Of a stretch of 64,000 nucleotides of DNA, positions 8,615-17,822 are shown piece after piece. The stretch covers positions 20,895 through 84,894 of the forward strand of contig CAYSEX010000002.1 of the NCBI GenBank assembly GCA_964430305.1, in the 5' to 3' direction. The translations under genes and the position numbers were made by a program. This stretch comes from CAIZGX01 sp964430305 (GTDB lineage: Bacteria; Bacteroidota; Bacteroidia; Flavobacteriales_D; Sanyastnellaceae). The stretch's first letter is position 1, and each line of letters starts with the position of its first letter. Under the pieces are notes generated by a model that saw only the letters and a list, made by a program, of their open reading frames with translations, ran no database searches and had not been told where the DNA came from.

Positions 8615-9610
8615 TTAATTTTCGTTAATCCAGGCTTGAGTGTTCAATTTGGATTGCACACTGTCTAAATTTTTGATTGCTTGTTCCTGGTTATTGGCTC
8701 CTGCCGCTGCAACCATAAGTAAACCATTTTTACCGTACCCGGCAATGTATGCATCGAACCCGTTCGACTTAAGCTTATTCACATAATTCAGCGCATTGCT
8801 TTTCACAGAAAAGGCGCCAACTATGATATCAAAATGGAAGTTTGAATCTGCTGTGACTTCCAATTTTGATTCTACTTTAGATGGAGTTCCTTCCTGTTGT
8901 AAAGGTTCTGGTTTCGATAGTGCTTCTGCTTCGTATCGAATAGTTTCTTCGGGAACAACATCATTCCAAGCAATGGTTGTTTTTGTTTGACTAGGGTCGA
9001 AAGTAGCAATACGACTCTTAGTTCCGAATAATTTGAATGAAGCGTATTTCCAATCAGTCTGTTGAATTTTTTGACTCATGGCGAATATTCCAACGCCTAA
9101 AATAGGCAGAGCCAAAGCTGCAGCTGCTTTCCAGACCCATGTTGCTGCAGATGAAGCGTTAGATTTATTTTCTAACCTTAGAATTTGTTTAACCTCTAGT
9201 GGAGTTAATGCTATTTTTTGGAAATGCAGGGTATCAAGAAGAAAATTTGCTTGTTGGTTGGGTATGAATTGCAATGAACCAGCGTGATCCTGAAAAAAAA
9301 TACCGATTCCTTCCCAATTCAACTTCATGCCCTGCGACAATTGTTTTTTGGTTTCAATGACCCAGAAATCAACCTCGGCTTTAGCTTCTTCAAATCGAAT
9401 ATTTCGCAAAGAGGACACCACACTGTACAATAGGCCGTCACTCTCTTTAATATGTGGATTGAAGCCAAAGCTTTTTGATGGTGGATAAACAAGGTGAAGT
9501 TGTGAATTCAATGCAGCCGATTTTTGTTTCGCCACTAATCCTCCGAACTGAGGTATGACCACACAATCTGAATTGAACAAAAGATCATATATGATGGCTT
9601 CGATCTGCAT
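8615..9610 (-). CDS. HU-CCDC81-like and SPOR domain membrane protein
   Basis: 331 residues with a composite architecture. Residues 1-~125 resemble the HU-like domain described in Bacteroidota SPOR proteins (CVVIPQFGGLVAKQKSA ... FGFNPHIKESDGLL). A single membrane helix follows (about 156-178, AAAALALPILGVGIFAM), then a low-complexity linker, then a C-terminal SPOR domain (about 255-327, FHFDIIVGAFSVKSNALNYV). SPOR domains bind denuded glycan strands of peptidoglycan at division sites. The HU-like part is thus cytoplasmic and the SPOR part periplasmic. Inference: it couples cell-wall state to a DNA- or protein-bound partner. Its promoter lies in the end of kdsB. Confidence 0.85.
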   Translation of the reverse strand: MQIEAIIYDLLFNSDCVVIPQFGGLVAKQKSAALNSQLHLVYPPSKSFGFNPHIKESDGLLYSVVSSLRNIRFEEAKAEVDFWVIETKKQLSQGMKLNWEGIGIFFQDHAGSLQFIPNQQANFLLDTLHFQKIALTPLEVKQILRLENKSNASSAATWVWKAAAALALPILGVGIFAMSQKIQQTDWKYASFKLFGTKSRIATFDPSQTKTTIAWNDVVPEETIRYEAEALSKPEPLQQEGTPSKVESKLEVTADSNFHFDIIVGAFSVKSNALNYVNKLKSNGFDAYIAGYGKNGLLMVAAAGANNQEQAIKNLDSVQSKLNTQAWINEN

Positions 9611-9615
9611 ACCTA

Positions 9616-9646
9616 CAAAAGTAAGTTTTTATTCTGGAAAATGCAA
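9616..9646 (-). promoter_or_regulatory. Promoter TTG-N20-TACTTTTG for the HU/SPOR gene
   Basis: On the minus strand, TTG at 9644-9646 is followed after 20 bases by TACTTTTG at 9616-9623, both consensus. The -33 lies inside the last codons of kdsB. The start codon (9610) is only 5 bases beyond the -7 element, predicting a leaderless or nearly leaderless mRNA. Confidence 0.55.
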
Positions 9647-10351
9647 TTTTTTCGCGTGTTCCAAGTCCTCAGGAGTGTCTATTCCAATTGATTCTAACTC
9701 GGTTTCAATGACTTGAATAGGAATGCCATTCGCTAACCAACGCAGTTGTTCCAATGATTCGGCCATTTCCAGGGCATGAGGCCCAAGTTTGGAAATTTTT
9801 TTTAAGGCGCTTAAAGCAAAGGCATAAATACCTAAATGTTTTTTGTACGAATGAAATGGGTTTCTAGAATAAGGAATCGGTGATCTTGAAAAATACATCG
9901 CTTGCCCATTTGAATTCAAAACTATTTTGACCCGATTGGGATCTTGAATGTCATCAACATTTTGAATGGCAATACATGCTGTAGCAATGCCATCGATTTG
10001 GAGATTATTTAAGACTGCGTCAATGGTTTCTGGGTGAATAAATGGTTCGTCTCCTTGAATGTTAATTACCGTATCAAAACCTGCTTGTTCTATGAAAGGG
10101 AGTAGTTCCAAGATACGTTCAGTGCCACTTTGACAAGAGGTTGAGGTTCTGAAAACAGGTATGTTCAATGATTCTACGTGTGAATGAATTGAATCATCAT
10201 CAGTTGTTACCCAAACCTCTTGAATACATTTCGATTTTTGTGCCTGCTCAATGACACGGTGTATCATTGTTTTTCCAGCAATTTCAGCCAAGGGTTTTCC
10301 AGGAAAACGCGTGCTTGCATAACGAGCAGGAATAATAGCAACACAATTCAT
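9629..10351 (-). CDS. kdsB: 3-deoxy-manno-octulosonate cytidylyltransferase
   Basis: 240 residues, full length. N-terminal nucleotide-binding motif IPARYASTRFPGKPL (7-21), SCQSGTER (72-79), and the metal/CTP site QGDEPFI (99-105) are all present. The enzyme activates Kdo with CTP to CMP-Kdo for lipopolysaccharide inner-core synthesis in the cytoplasm. It starts 1 base after the stop of the upstream TonB receptor gene and is probably the last gene of that transcript. A TAAGTTTG at 10356-10363 could be an internal promoter but overlaps receptor codons. Confidence 0.95.
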   Translation of the reverse strand: MNCVAIIPARYASTRFPGKPLAEIAGKTMIHRVIEQAQKSKCIQEVWVTTDDDSIHSHVESLNIPVFRTSTSCQSGTERILELLPFIEQAGFDTVINIQGDEPFIHPETIDAVLNNLQIDGIATACIAIQNVDDIQDPNRVKIVLNSNGQAMYFSRSPIPYSRNPFHSYKKHLGIYAFALSALKKISKLGPHALEMAESLEQLRWLANGIPIQVIETELESIGIDTPEDLEHAKKLHFPE

Positions 10352-10352
10352 T

Positions 10353-12782
10353 TTACAAACTTAGTGTGTATTGAATCATGGTCATACGCGGTTCTTCAAT
10401 TGACAACGGACGAATGGCATATTCTCTATTCAATACATTATTGACCATAATGGCTATGCGTTGCTTATCTGAGAATTTGTATCCCAAGCGCAAATCGAAA
10501 ACATAATCACCGGTGGTATGCTCGGCTCTCCATTGATTTATTCCGGGGTTGAAGATTGCAGGGAATTGATCTTCTAATTTTCCGAATGCATTGTCTATGT
10601 TCTGCATGTGGCTGTTGTATCTGAAACTGATTCCAGCAGTTAAATTTTTTCGAGTAAGCCCGCAATCGAAACGAACAAGATGTTCAAGTCTGTACTTTAG
10701 AATATTGTTTGAACTGTTTTCACTGGTGCTCAAATATGAAGCTTGTGCAAATTCACTAATTACTAAGGTTCCAGGCTGTTGTTGGGTTACAGCGTATACA
10801 TAATCAGGGGTTGTACTTACTGGTTTAGTGTAGGTGTATCCACCCAAGATGTCGATTTGAGTTTCGCCAATTTTTCCAGTACCTAAAATTGAGAACTCAG
10901 CTCCTCTTACCATGGCCTCGCCAGTATTCAAGCTTTTGAATCCAATGGCGTTATTCAATTCCTCTAAATTAGAGAACGGAACGGGAGTCCATTGTCCAAA
11001 AGTAAATTCAATGAAGTTTTCGAATTTTTGTTGAAATACAGCTACATCGGCAAATCCCTTGAACTCACCAATTTTAAATCCTTGCTTTACCCCAATTTCA
11101 ATGTTGTTTGAAGTTTCGGGTTTCAATTCTGGATTAGCAAAAATGTTTATGGCTCCCAATCCAGTAACAATGAATTTTTCGGCGATGCTAGGGAATCGGT
11201 AACCCTGGCCGAATGATGCGCGCATGTATGTTGCTTTTGAAACTTTATAGTTGGCACCTGCCCTGAAAACAGGTTTGCCTTGTTTCTCATCATTGATTTG
11301 AAATTGCTCGTATCTCAATCCGCCACTTAGGTTCAATTTCTCCCAAAGTTTTTTATCCAATTGTAAGTATGCTGCGTAATTTTTGGCAGTGTTGTGTCCA
11401 TCTGCATTTCCACCTACAAACAATTCACCTCTTGCATCTGTCTGAATTCCGACCAAGCCAGCGGTAGTTGTAAAATTTTTAATTCGGTCTAAATCCCAAT
11501 TTTTCTGAACTTGATATTCTCCGTAGAGTACATCTGAGAAATTTCCTTGATTATTGTCGTTGTTGTTGTCTAATGACTGCCACCTTGTTCTTAATGTGTG
11601 CGTGGCTCCTCGTTTACCATGGTATTCGATAAAAGGGTCTACGGTGTACAATTGTTGAATGGTTCGAGTAGCACTTCCTTCATACGCACTGTATAAACCG
11701 GTTGTGCTATTGTTCCATAGAAGCGTTGCTAATGAATTTCCGGCAGAGTAAATACTTGATACTCCAAGATAAAGTCGTTCAGTTGCACGATATCTTAATT
11801 GTAGATTGAATCGTGCGCGGTTCCCAGCACCGTACCTATTCACATTCTTAGGGTTGTAAGAACTATTTTCGAATTGCCCCAATGAGTCCATAATTGGCCC
11901 CAAGTGTCCATCATCATATTGCATACTAGATGCAAATACAAAGTCTAGTTTTCCGAATTTTTGTGAGTGCGAAAAATTAATCCCGCTCTTCATTCCTTGA
12001 CGTTCCCAATAGAAGCCTTCTTGCGATTGAGGCTTGGAATAAAGGCCATGGTAAACGGTAAGTTTGGTTTTGGGTGTGGAAGTTGGGTAAGCTGTTCGAA
12101 AATTAATAACACCACTCAAAGCAGAGCTACCATAGAGCACGCTACTAGCTCCTTTAATTATTTCAATTTGAGATACATTTTCTGTTGGAAGGAATCCCCA
12201 CGAAGGCTTTCCAGCATCGCCACTTAAAATTGGAATGTTGTCTACAAGAACTTGAACGCGACTACCTGCGCCAAAGCTGTATCCACTTCCACTTCTAATT
12301 TGAGGTTCGTCATCTACAATTGCAACACCCGGTGTTTGTTGTAAAATTTCATCGATATTGACAACATTCTTATCCTCCAACAATTTGGGTTGAATGACCT
12401 CCATACTAACAGTAACCTCTCCAATGTTTTGCTCATATCTTCCCGCAGAAACCACAACAAGGTTCAAATCTTCGGTGTTTTCTTCAAGCTCTATTTTCAA
12501 ACTAATGGGTCCATTTAAATTTATTTCTTTACGAATTTCATTGTAGCTTAATAGATTGACTACAAGCGTATATTTCCCACTAGGAGCAGAAAAATTAAAA
12601 CCACCATCGGCATTTGTATTGGATCCATAAGAAGTCTGATCGAAACGAACCAACGCACCGTAAAGGGGTTGATTATTTTTTTTATTCAGAACTACACCTG
12701 AAACAGAAATGAAATCTTGTGCAAAAAATGGAGCGCACAAAAGCAATAACCCAAGGGTTAGTAGGTTTGATTTAAGGTTCAT
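10353..12782 (-). CDS. TonB-dependent outer-membrane receptor
   Basis: About 809 residues from ATG 12782 (MNLKSNLLTLGLLLLCAPFFAQ, signal peptide). A TTG at 12809 overlapping the upstream stop is possible, but would place nine residues before the signal sequence. Domain order: carboxypeptidase-regulatory-like beta-sandwich (about 25-105), plug (about 125-225, with ILQQTPGVAIVDDEPQIRSGSGYSFGAGSR split over two strands), then a 22-strand-type barrel ending in aromatic-rich MTMIQYTLSL. The plug and barrel are of the BtuB/cobalamin-siderophore style rather than SusC style, and no SusD gene is adjacent. Imports an unknown ligand across the outer membrane using TonB energy. Confidence 0.88.
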   Translation of the reverse strand: MNLKSNLLTLGLLLLCAPFFAQDFISVSGVVLNKKNNQPLYGALVRFDQTSYGSNTNADGGFNFSAPSGKYTLVVNLLSYNEIRKEINLNGPISLKIELEENTEDLNLVVVSAGRYEQNIGEVTVSMEVIQPKLLEDKNVVNIDEILQQTPGVAIVDDEPQIRSGSGYSFGAGSRVQVLVDNIPILSGDAGKPSWGFLPTENVSQIEIIKGASSVLYGSSALSGVINFRTAYPTSTPKTKLTVYHGLYSKPQSQEGFYWERQGMKSGINFSHSQKFGKLDFVFASSMQYDDGHLGPIMDSLGQFENSSYNPKNVNRYGAGNRARFNLQLRYRATERLYLGVSSIYSAGNSLATLLWNNSTTGLYSAYEGSATRTIQQLYTVDPFIEYHGKRGATHTLRTRWQSLDNNNDNNQGNFSDVLYGEYQVQKNWDLDRIKNFTTTAGLVGIQTDARGELFVGGNADGHNTAKNYAAYLQLDKKLWEKLNLSGGLRYEQFQINDEKQGKPVFRAGANYKVSKATYMRASFGQGYRFPSIAEKFIVTGLGAINIFANPELKPETSNNIEIGVKQGFKIGEFKGFADVAVFQQKFENFIEFTFGQWTPVPFSNLEELNNAIGFKSLNTGEAMVRGAEFSILGTGKIGETQIDILGGYTYTKPVSTTPDYVYAVTQQQPGTLVISEFAQASYLSTSENSSNNILKYRLEHLVRFDCGLTRKNLTAGISFRYNSHMQNIDNAFGKLEDQFPAIFNPGINQWRAEHTTGDYVFDLRLGYKFSDKQRIAIMVNNVLNREYAIRPLSIEEPRMTMIQYTLSL

Positions 12783-12805
12783 AAAGCAAGTATAAGAAAA
12801 ACGAA

Positions 12806-13405
12806 TCAATTAATTCGATTCAATGGGTTGAATTTATCTTTTGGAAACTCGCTAAGAAATTCTTGAAGCAAATTCAAACTCTTCAGATTTTCGTGAAGCA
12901 GTACAATGTCTCCTGCTTTTATTTTTTTTATTCTACGCATTAATTCAGTATGATTTACTGTTGAATCGAAATCACCCAAAACGAATGAATACATGACCAC
13001 CGAATAACGATTCGATAATAGCTTAATCTGTGGACGTGAAATTTTACCGTAAGGTGGTCTGTACATCTGAACATCTTTCAGAATTTCTGGTAGAACCAAT
13101 AAAGAATTAATTTCTTCCGGTGTCATGTCATTTAAAGCCTGATGGGTGTGCCCATGAAATCCAATCGTGTGGCCATCATCTTTAATTTGTTGAACTATAT
13201 CTGGATAAAGCAGACATTTCTCAGAAAGCAGGAAAAAAGTACATTGAATTTGGTAAGAACGGAGCAAGTCTAATATGGCAGGTGTGTAAACGGGATCAGG
13301 ACCATCATCGAATGTGAGGTATATGTAGGAACTGTCTACTCTCCAAATCACTTTTGGAAACAACCTATCTATTAATTTCGGAATTCGAATGAAGTACGAT
13401 CGCAT
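12806..13405 (-). CDS. Polysaccharide deacetylase (NodB homology domain)
   Basis: 199 residues, essentially one CE4/NodB domain. Motif 1 TFDDGPD (31-37, catalytic and metal Asp33/34), motif 2 GFHGHTH (82-88; His84 and His88 as metal ligands), motif 3 RPPYG (116-120). The late His motif is seen as IVLLHEN. No signal peptide is evident, although the first ~20 residues are basic-hydrophobic. Removes N- or O-acetyl groups from a polysaccharide. The start overlaps the stop of the lamin-tail gene by 1 base (TAATG), so translation is coupled. Confidence 0.9.
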   Translation of the reverse strand: MRSYFIRIPKLIDRLFPKVIWRVDSSYIYLTFDDGPDPVYTPAILDLLRSYQIQCTFFLLSEKCLLYPDIVQQIKDDGHTIGFHGHTHQALNDMTPEEINSLLVLPEILKDVQMYRPPYGKISRPQIKLLSNRYSVVMYSFVLGDFDSTVNHTELMRRIKKIKAGDIVLLHENLKSLNLLQEFLSEFPKDKFNPLNRIN

Positions 13406-16400
13406 TACTTTTTAGCTAACACGCAGGTTGTCTTTTTTTCAATTTTCTCTCCATTCGATTGAAAAACCTCGAAGATGATATGGTAAATACCAATACTCAA
13501 TGCTGTTGAATCATCTGATAACCCATCCCAAAAAAGAGTGCCTTGTGTTCCAATGTATTCATTTCGCATAAGTCTTCGAACACGAATTCCGCGTTCATTG
13601 TATATGGTTATATTTCCAACTGAACCCGCAGGGAAATCAGAATAAATTATTCCAAGCACGTCATCGTATCCATCATTGTCAGGCGAAAATATTTCAGTGT
13701 TTAAAGTGAATTGCGATCCTGAATTTTCTATGGAGGTATATTGAGAATTTAATGTCCCGGGGGTAGCGAACCCAATAAGATAGGATGCGCTTTGCCATGA
13801 AGTTTCGTCATCACTTGCTGCGTTGAAATTGATTCTTTCCAGAGATACACCGTCAAATGAGTTTAACAAATCAAAATGCATTTCTTCATTGTAATTCAAA
13901 CCATCAATACGAACTCCACTCGCATTCAAAAATTGAATTGTTCCCGCATCATTATTCATACTTGGTAATGATTCTAATTTGAAAATATTTTGAGATTGAG
14001 TTGAAGGATAGAATGTGATTAAGTCATTTCCGTCTTCAGTAAAAACTAAATATTGATGTGGTAGAAGAATTCTGTGAGTGTTGGAGATAATATCACTGTT
14101 TGATACATCACCATCCGTAAGAGAGCAATTAAAAAGATCAATGCAGTGATTTGTTGTATTCACAACCTCAACAAAATCAGAACCGTCTTCGTATGGATTA
14201 AATAATATTTCATTAATTACAAGATCACCAGGTAGCGGTCCAAAACCATTTCCAAAATCCACAGTAAAAACAAAAGAATTCCCAGAGCAATCGTAAACGG
14301 TATCTGTGAGTTGGTATATAGTGGAGTCATCAACACTCAGATTTGTTGTGTAAGCTATTGAGTTTTGTAAAGAATGGGATGAATTTGAAATCAACTCGTT
14401 AAAAGTACAAGTCAAAACATTGTTGTGAAAGGTGAAATAAAGCAGTTGTGGTGAAGTGGTGTCTGGTGAATCGGAAAAAATGGAATTGATGCTGTTTGGT
14501 GTGCCTCCGCTGAATGAAACAGAAGGTCCCCAATTATTGGGGTTGAAACACGGTAGATTTGGATTAATCAATTCTAGGGACCAACCTCCATCTTGTTTTG
14601 GTGAATCTGAGTACCATTGAATGGAATACGTGAGACTGTCCAAAATGAGGGTGTCAAGCGCTAATTCAATAAACATTCCTGAGTTGGTCAAGGTGGGAAA
14701 ATTATTCAATAAGATTTTATTAGACAGACTTAGAAAGGCTAAGGCATTATCGGAATCTCCGAGTGTTATAAAGGAGTTTGGAGCAAGCAAGAATTGAAAG
14801 TCAATTGTGGCGTTATTGAAACGAACGCCTTGCAATTCAAGCGTGTGCTCGCTAACATTCCAAATTTCAACAAATTCTGCTGGAAGTCCTCCGGGAAGTG
14901 TTGGATCTGGATCAGCTAAGATTTCGGAAAAAATAATATCTCCTATTTCTGGTGTCTTACCAACAAATAAATCAAATTGAATAGGATTTGAATTGCCCTC
15001 ACAATCTTCAATGTTAGGATGAGAAATTGTATACAGTGTTTCTTGTAGAATTGAAGTGGTGAAAATTATTATTATTTCACTTGAATTAGACGGATTTGTG
15101 GAAGCTGAAAGAATACCAATGGATGAACAATTCCAAAGTGATTGGTCTACACCATTTACACTTTCGTTAAAAAGAAGTATTACTGTTGTATCATTGACTA
15201 ATGATTTGGATATAAGAAGTGGAGAATTAGTGTCAGGTGTTAAATTAATAACGCTATTTATCTGGCCTGGTGTTCCTCCAATTGCATTTGTACTTGCAGT
15301 CCAATTAGATTCTGAAGAACAGTTTAATGTGGGGTTAATTAATTCCAAAGACCATCCACCATCTTCTTTGTTGGTATCATTATACCATGAGGTAGTGTAA
15401 GTGACTTGGTCAATGATTGTATTGTCTGAGTATTTTAAGGTTAAACTATCGCCTGTATTTGTAAGCGCCGTGAAAGCAGAAATTCCGATAGATTGAGGAA
15501 AGAATATTTGATTAGATGCGTCACAAAGAATAACATAAGATTGTGGATTCAATTGGTATGATGGAAGTATTTTCTCTGTGTTTGAATTCACAAGTTTCCA
15601 TCCGGCAAGGTCATAGACCACGGTATCTGCGTTGAATAGTTCAATGTATTCAGCATCTGGTAATCCATTCGAAGGTGAGGGGTCGGGGTAAATTTCATTG
15701 ATAACAACCGAGCGTTCATTCGGCACATTTATTATTGGAGGGGGTATTGGAGCTCCACAATAGATATCGTCGAAATAAAATTTATTTGCATTCGATGCTG
15801 TATAGAGGCAAGAAACTCCGAGGTATGATGTTGTACTGTAGGTGTTATCAATTACGTTTATTTCTGAAGAGAAATTTACACCACCACTAGGATCCACTTG
15901 AACTTGCCACAAACCAGCTGCATCTCTTAAGACTTGAATTCGAATTTCAAAGGCACCAGCAATTAATCCGCTGCTTCCTGCTGCAAGTTCTACAATACCT
16001 GAGGCACCGTCATCTCTACAAAGTTTTATTGCATCTGTACTTCCTGCTTCACCTAATTTTAAAAAGTATCCCAGTCCTTGTGTTCCTGTTGTTGCGCTTG
16101 TAAAACTTAAATCTCCATTGGAGTGCATTAAATAAATTCTACTGTGGTTATTGTCACTTCCAGCGAAGGATTGACGAACTTTAATTCGCCACTCACAATT
16201 CGAAACGGGAGCGGTTGAATTTGGAGTAACCAGAAAAGCTTGACCAGCGAGAACGTCATTGAGTTGCAATTCTTGCATTCCATTTACGATGAATTGGCTT
16301 AATGAACCAGTCCAAATTGGGTTGGTTGTGAAATCCCCATCAGTGAATTGATCTTGGACTTGCGAATTACCAAGTATGCTAAAGAAAAGCAAGTTGAAAA

Positions 16401-16422
16401 TGAATATTATCGGCTTTTTCAT
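13405..16422 (-). CDS. Lamin-tail-domain surface protein, T9SS type B
   Basis: 1005 residues. Signal peptide MKKPIIFIFNLLFFSILGNSQ, then a jelly-roll-like N-terminal domain (about 22-225, ending FYFDDIYCG). Three lamin-tail-like domains follow, each opening with an INEIYPDP, FSEILADPDP or INEILFNP strand (near 240, 500 and 745), separated by Ig-like segments (DTTVILLFNESVNG). The C-terminus (about 910-1005; EIFSPDNDGYDD ... ITIYNERGIRVRR ... WDGLSDD ... GIYHIIFEV) is a type B (CHU_C/gliding-motility-like) T9SS signal. Exported and held on the surface or released. First gene of an apparent operon with the deacetylase, TonB receptor and kdsB. Function of lamin-tail domains in bacteria is uncertain; adhesion or nuclease association has been proposed. 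Confidence 0.87.
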   Translation of the reverse strand: MKKPIIFIFNLLFFSILGNSQVQDQFTDGDFTTNPIWTGSLSQFIVNGMQELQLNDVLAGQAFLVTPNSTAPVSNCEWRIKVRQSFAGSDNNHSRIYLMHSNGDLSFTSATTGTQGLGYFLKLGEAGSTDAIKLCRDDGASGIVELAAGSSGLIAGAFEIRIQVLRDAAGLWQVQVDPSGGVNFSSEINVIDNTYSTTSYLGVSCLYTASNANKFYFDDIYCGAPIPPPIINVPNERSVVINEIYPDPSPSNGLPDAEYIELFNADTVVYDLAGWKLVNSNTEKILPSYQLNPQSYVILCDASNQIFFPQSIGISAFTALTNTGDSLTLKYSDNTIIDQVTYTTSWYNDTNKEDGGWSLELINPTLNCSSESNWTASTNAIGGTPGQINSVINLTPDTNSPLLISKSLVNDTTVILLFNESVNGVDQSLWNCSSIGILSASTNPSNSSEIIIIFTTSILQETLYTISHPNIEDCEGNSNPIQFDLFVGKTPEIGDIIFSEILADPDPTLPGGLPAEFVEIWNVSEHTLELQGVRFNNATIDFQFLLAPNSFITLGDSDNALAFLSLSNKILLNNFPTLTNSGMFIELALDTLILDSLTYSIQWYSDSPKQDGGWSLELINPNLPCFNPNNWGPSVSFSGGTPNSINSIFSDSPDTTSPQLLYFTFHNNVLTCTFNELISNSSHSLQNSIAYTTNLSVDDSTIYQLTDTVYDCSGNSFVFTVDFGNGFGPLPGDLVINEILFNPYEDGSDFVEVVNTTNHCIDLFNCSLTDGDVSNSDIISNTHRILLPHQYLVFTEDGNDLITFYPSTQSQNIFKLESLPSMNNDAGTIQFLNASGVRIDGLNYNEEMHFDLLNSFDGVSLERINFNAASDDETSWQSASYLIGFATPGTLNSQYTSIENSGSQFTLNTEIFSPDNDGYDDVLGIIYSDFPAGSVGNITIYNERGIRVRRLMRNEYIGTQGTLFWDGLSDDSTALSIGIYHIIFEVFQSNGEKIEKKTTCVLAKK

Positions 16423-16438
16423 GTCAAAAACTTACTAC

Positions 16439-16446
16439 CAAATGTA
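16439..16446 (-). promoter_or_regulatory. -7 element (TACATTTG) for the lamin-tail operon
   Basis: Reverse complement of CAAATGTA; exact TAnnTTTG, 16 bases before the ATG at 16422. It faces the asd promoter element 14 bases away, so both promoters share a ~30-base divergent region. The -33 is poor. Confidence 0.45.
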
Positions 16447-16460
16447 AGGCTTGTACGTAT

Positions 16461-16468
16461 TAGTTTTG
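16461..16468 (+). promoter_or_regulatory. -7 element (TAGTTTTG) for asd
   Basis: Exact TAnnTTTG, 14 bases before the asd ATG (16483). It lies between the two divergent genes and supports the downstream start for asd. No clear -33. Confidence 0.42.
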
Positions 16469-16482
16469 CGAAAACAATTTTT

Positions 16483-17478
16483 ATGCGAGTTGCTGTAGTT
16501 GGTGCCACCGGGTTGGTAGGCCAAAAAATGTTGCAGGTATTGGCAGAACGTCAATTTCCAGTTACAGAGTTAATTCCAATTGCCTCAGAGAATAGTGAAG
16601 GTAAACTATTGGAATGGCAAGGAAGAACGTGGACCATTTGTACCCTTCAGCAGGGCTTGGATAAGTCACCACAGCTTGCACTTTTTTCAGCCGGAGGTGA
16701 AACAAGTTTAGAGTGGGCTCCGAAATTTGCGGAAAGGGATTGTGTTGTTATAGATAATAGTTCTGCGTGGCGTATGAATGAGAATGTACCATTGGTAGTT
16801 CCCGAGATTAATATGCATGCCATAGGATCTCAAAACAAAATCATAGCCAATCCAAATTGTAGTACCATTCAAATGGTTTTGGTATTGAAACCGCTGCATG
16901 ATTTGTACACCATAAAAAGAGTTGTGGTTTCAACATATCAAAGTGTCACTGGAACCGGCAAACTAGCTGTAGACCAACTCATGATAGAAAGAGGTGGTGC
17001 TCAATCTGAAAATCCAGCGTACGCGTATACCATTGACTTGAATTTAATTCCTCAGATAGATGTATTCCAAGACAATGGATACACCAAGGAAGAGATGAAA
17101 ATGATTTTAGAGACAAAAAAAATTATGGAGTCAGATTCAATTGCAGTGACAGCAACGGCTGTTCGAGTTCCGGTTATGGGTGGACACTCAGAATCTGTGA
17201 ACATTGAGTTTGAAAACAATCCAGATTTATTGCACGTAATCCATGCATTGGAATCCTTTCCTGGCGTGAAGGTATTGGATAACCCCAAATTAAATCAGTA
17301 TCCCATGCCACTTATTCATGCAGCCGAAAGTGATGCCGTGTATGTGGGTAGAATACGTAAAGATGAGAGCACTCCGAACACAATTAATTGCTGGATTGTA
17401 AGTGATAATCTTAGAAAAGGGGCGGCTACTAATGCTATTCAAATTGCTGAACAAATGTTGAAAAAAGGATTGCTTTAA
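16483..17478 (+). CDS. asd: Aspartate-semialdehyde dehydrogenase
   Basis: 331 residues from ATG 16483 (MRVAVVGATGLVGQKML). The frame is open back to 16348, but that stretch overlaps the divergent gene and promoter. NADP-binding GATGLVG is at 7-13, the active-site cysteine is Cys126 in ANPNCSTIQ, and the catalytic His lies in VPVMGGHSE. Converts L-aspartyl phosphate to aspartate semialdehyde, the branch point to lysine/diaminopimelate, threonine and methionine. Its TAA interlocks with the folB stop (TTAA 17475-17478). Confidence 0.95.
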   Translation: MRVAVVGATGLVGQKMLQVLAERQFPVTELIPIASENSEGKLLEWQGRTWTICTLQQGLDKSPQLALFSAGGETSLEWAPKFAERDCVVIDNSSAWRMNENVPLVVPEINMHAIGSQNKIIANPNCSTIQMVLVLKPLHDLYTIKRVVVSTYQSVTGTGKLAVDQLMIERGGAQSENPAYAYTIDLNLIPQIDVFQDNGYTKEEMKMILETKKIMESDSIAVTATAVRVPVMGGHSESVNIEFENNPDLLHVIHALESFPGVKVLDNPKLNQYPMPLIHAAESDAVYVGRIRKDESTPNTINCWIVSDNLRKGAATNAIQIAEQMLKKGLL

Positions 17479-17822
17479 CCTTCCATTTCAACACTCACAT
17501 TTTCAACTTGTCCGCCCATAGGGGCATTGATCTTCGTAACGCGAATGCCAATCAATGTGGCGAGTGGAAACTGATTTTTCATTTTTCCATGCATACGAAC
17601 AAGAACAGTTTCTATGAGTTTAGCGCGTTGCTTCATCTCTGAATAAACAATTTCTTTCACTTCAACATAATCTACTGTTTGCATTAGATCATCATTCGCC
17701 GCTGCTTGTTCAAAAGGTCCATCGATCCATACATCTACACGAAATTCTCCACCTATAATTTCTTCTTCTTTCCAACAACCATGATTGGTAAAAACGTGTA
17801 TGTTATTTAACTGAATACGCAT
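17475..17822 (-). CDS. folB: Dihydroneopterin aldolase
   Basis: 115 residues, typical for FolB. Catalytic Glu is in the N-terminal FTNHGCWKEEE region (about 19-22) and the catalytic Lys is in RVTKINAPM near the C-terminus. Converts dihydroneopterin to 6-hydroxymethyl-dihydropterin plus glycolaldehyde in folate synthesis. It begins directly after the gltX stop and is surely cotranscribed with gltX. Convergent 4-base overlap with asd. Confidence 0.92.
   Translation of the reverse strand: MRIQLNNIHVFTNHGCWKEEEIIGGEFRVDVWIDGPFEQAAANDDLMQTVDYVEVKEIVYSEMKQRAKLIETVLVRMHGKMKNQFPLATLIGIRVTKINAPMGGQVENVSVEMEG

Noticed and set aside
10356..10363. TAAGTTTG as a kdsB promoter
   Set aside because: It overlaps the last Leu/Ser codons of the receptor gene and has no -33, so it may be chance; left as a remark only.
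16348..16482. Upstream start for asd
   Set aside because: It overlaps the divergent lamin-tail gene and both promoters; the NADP-binding motif begins at ATG 16483.
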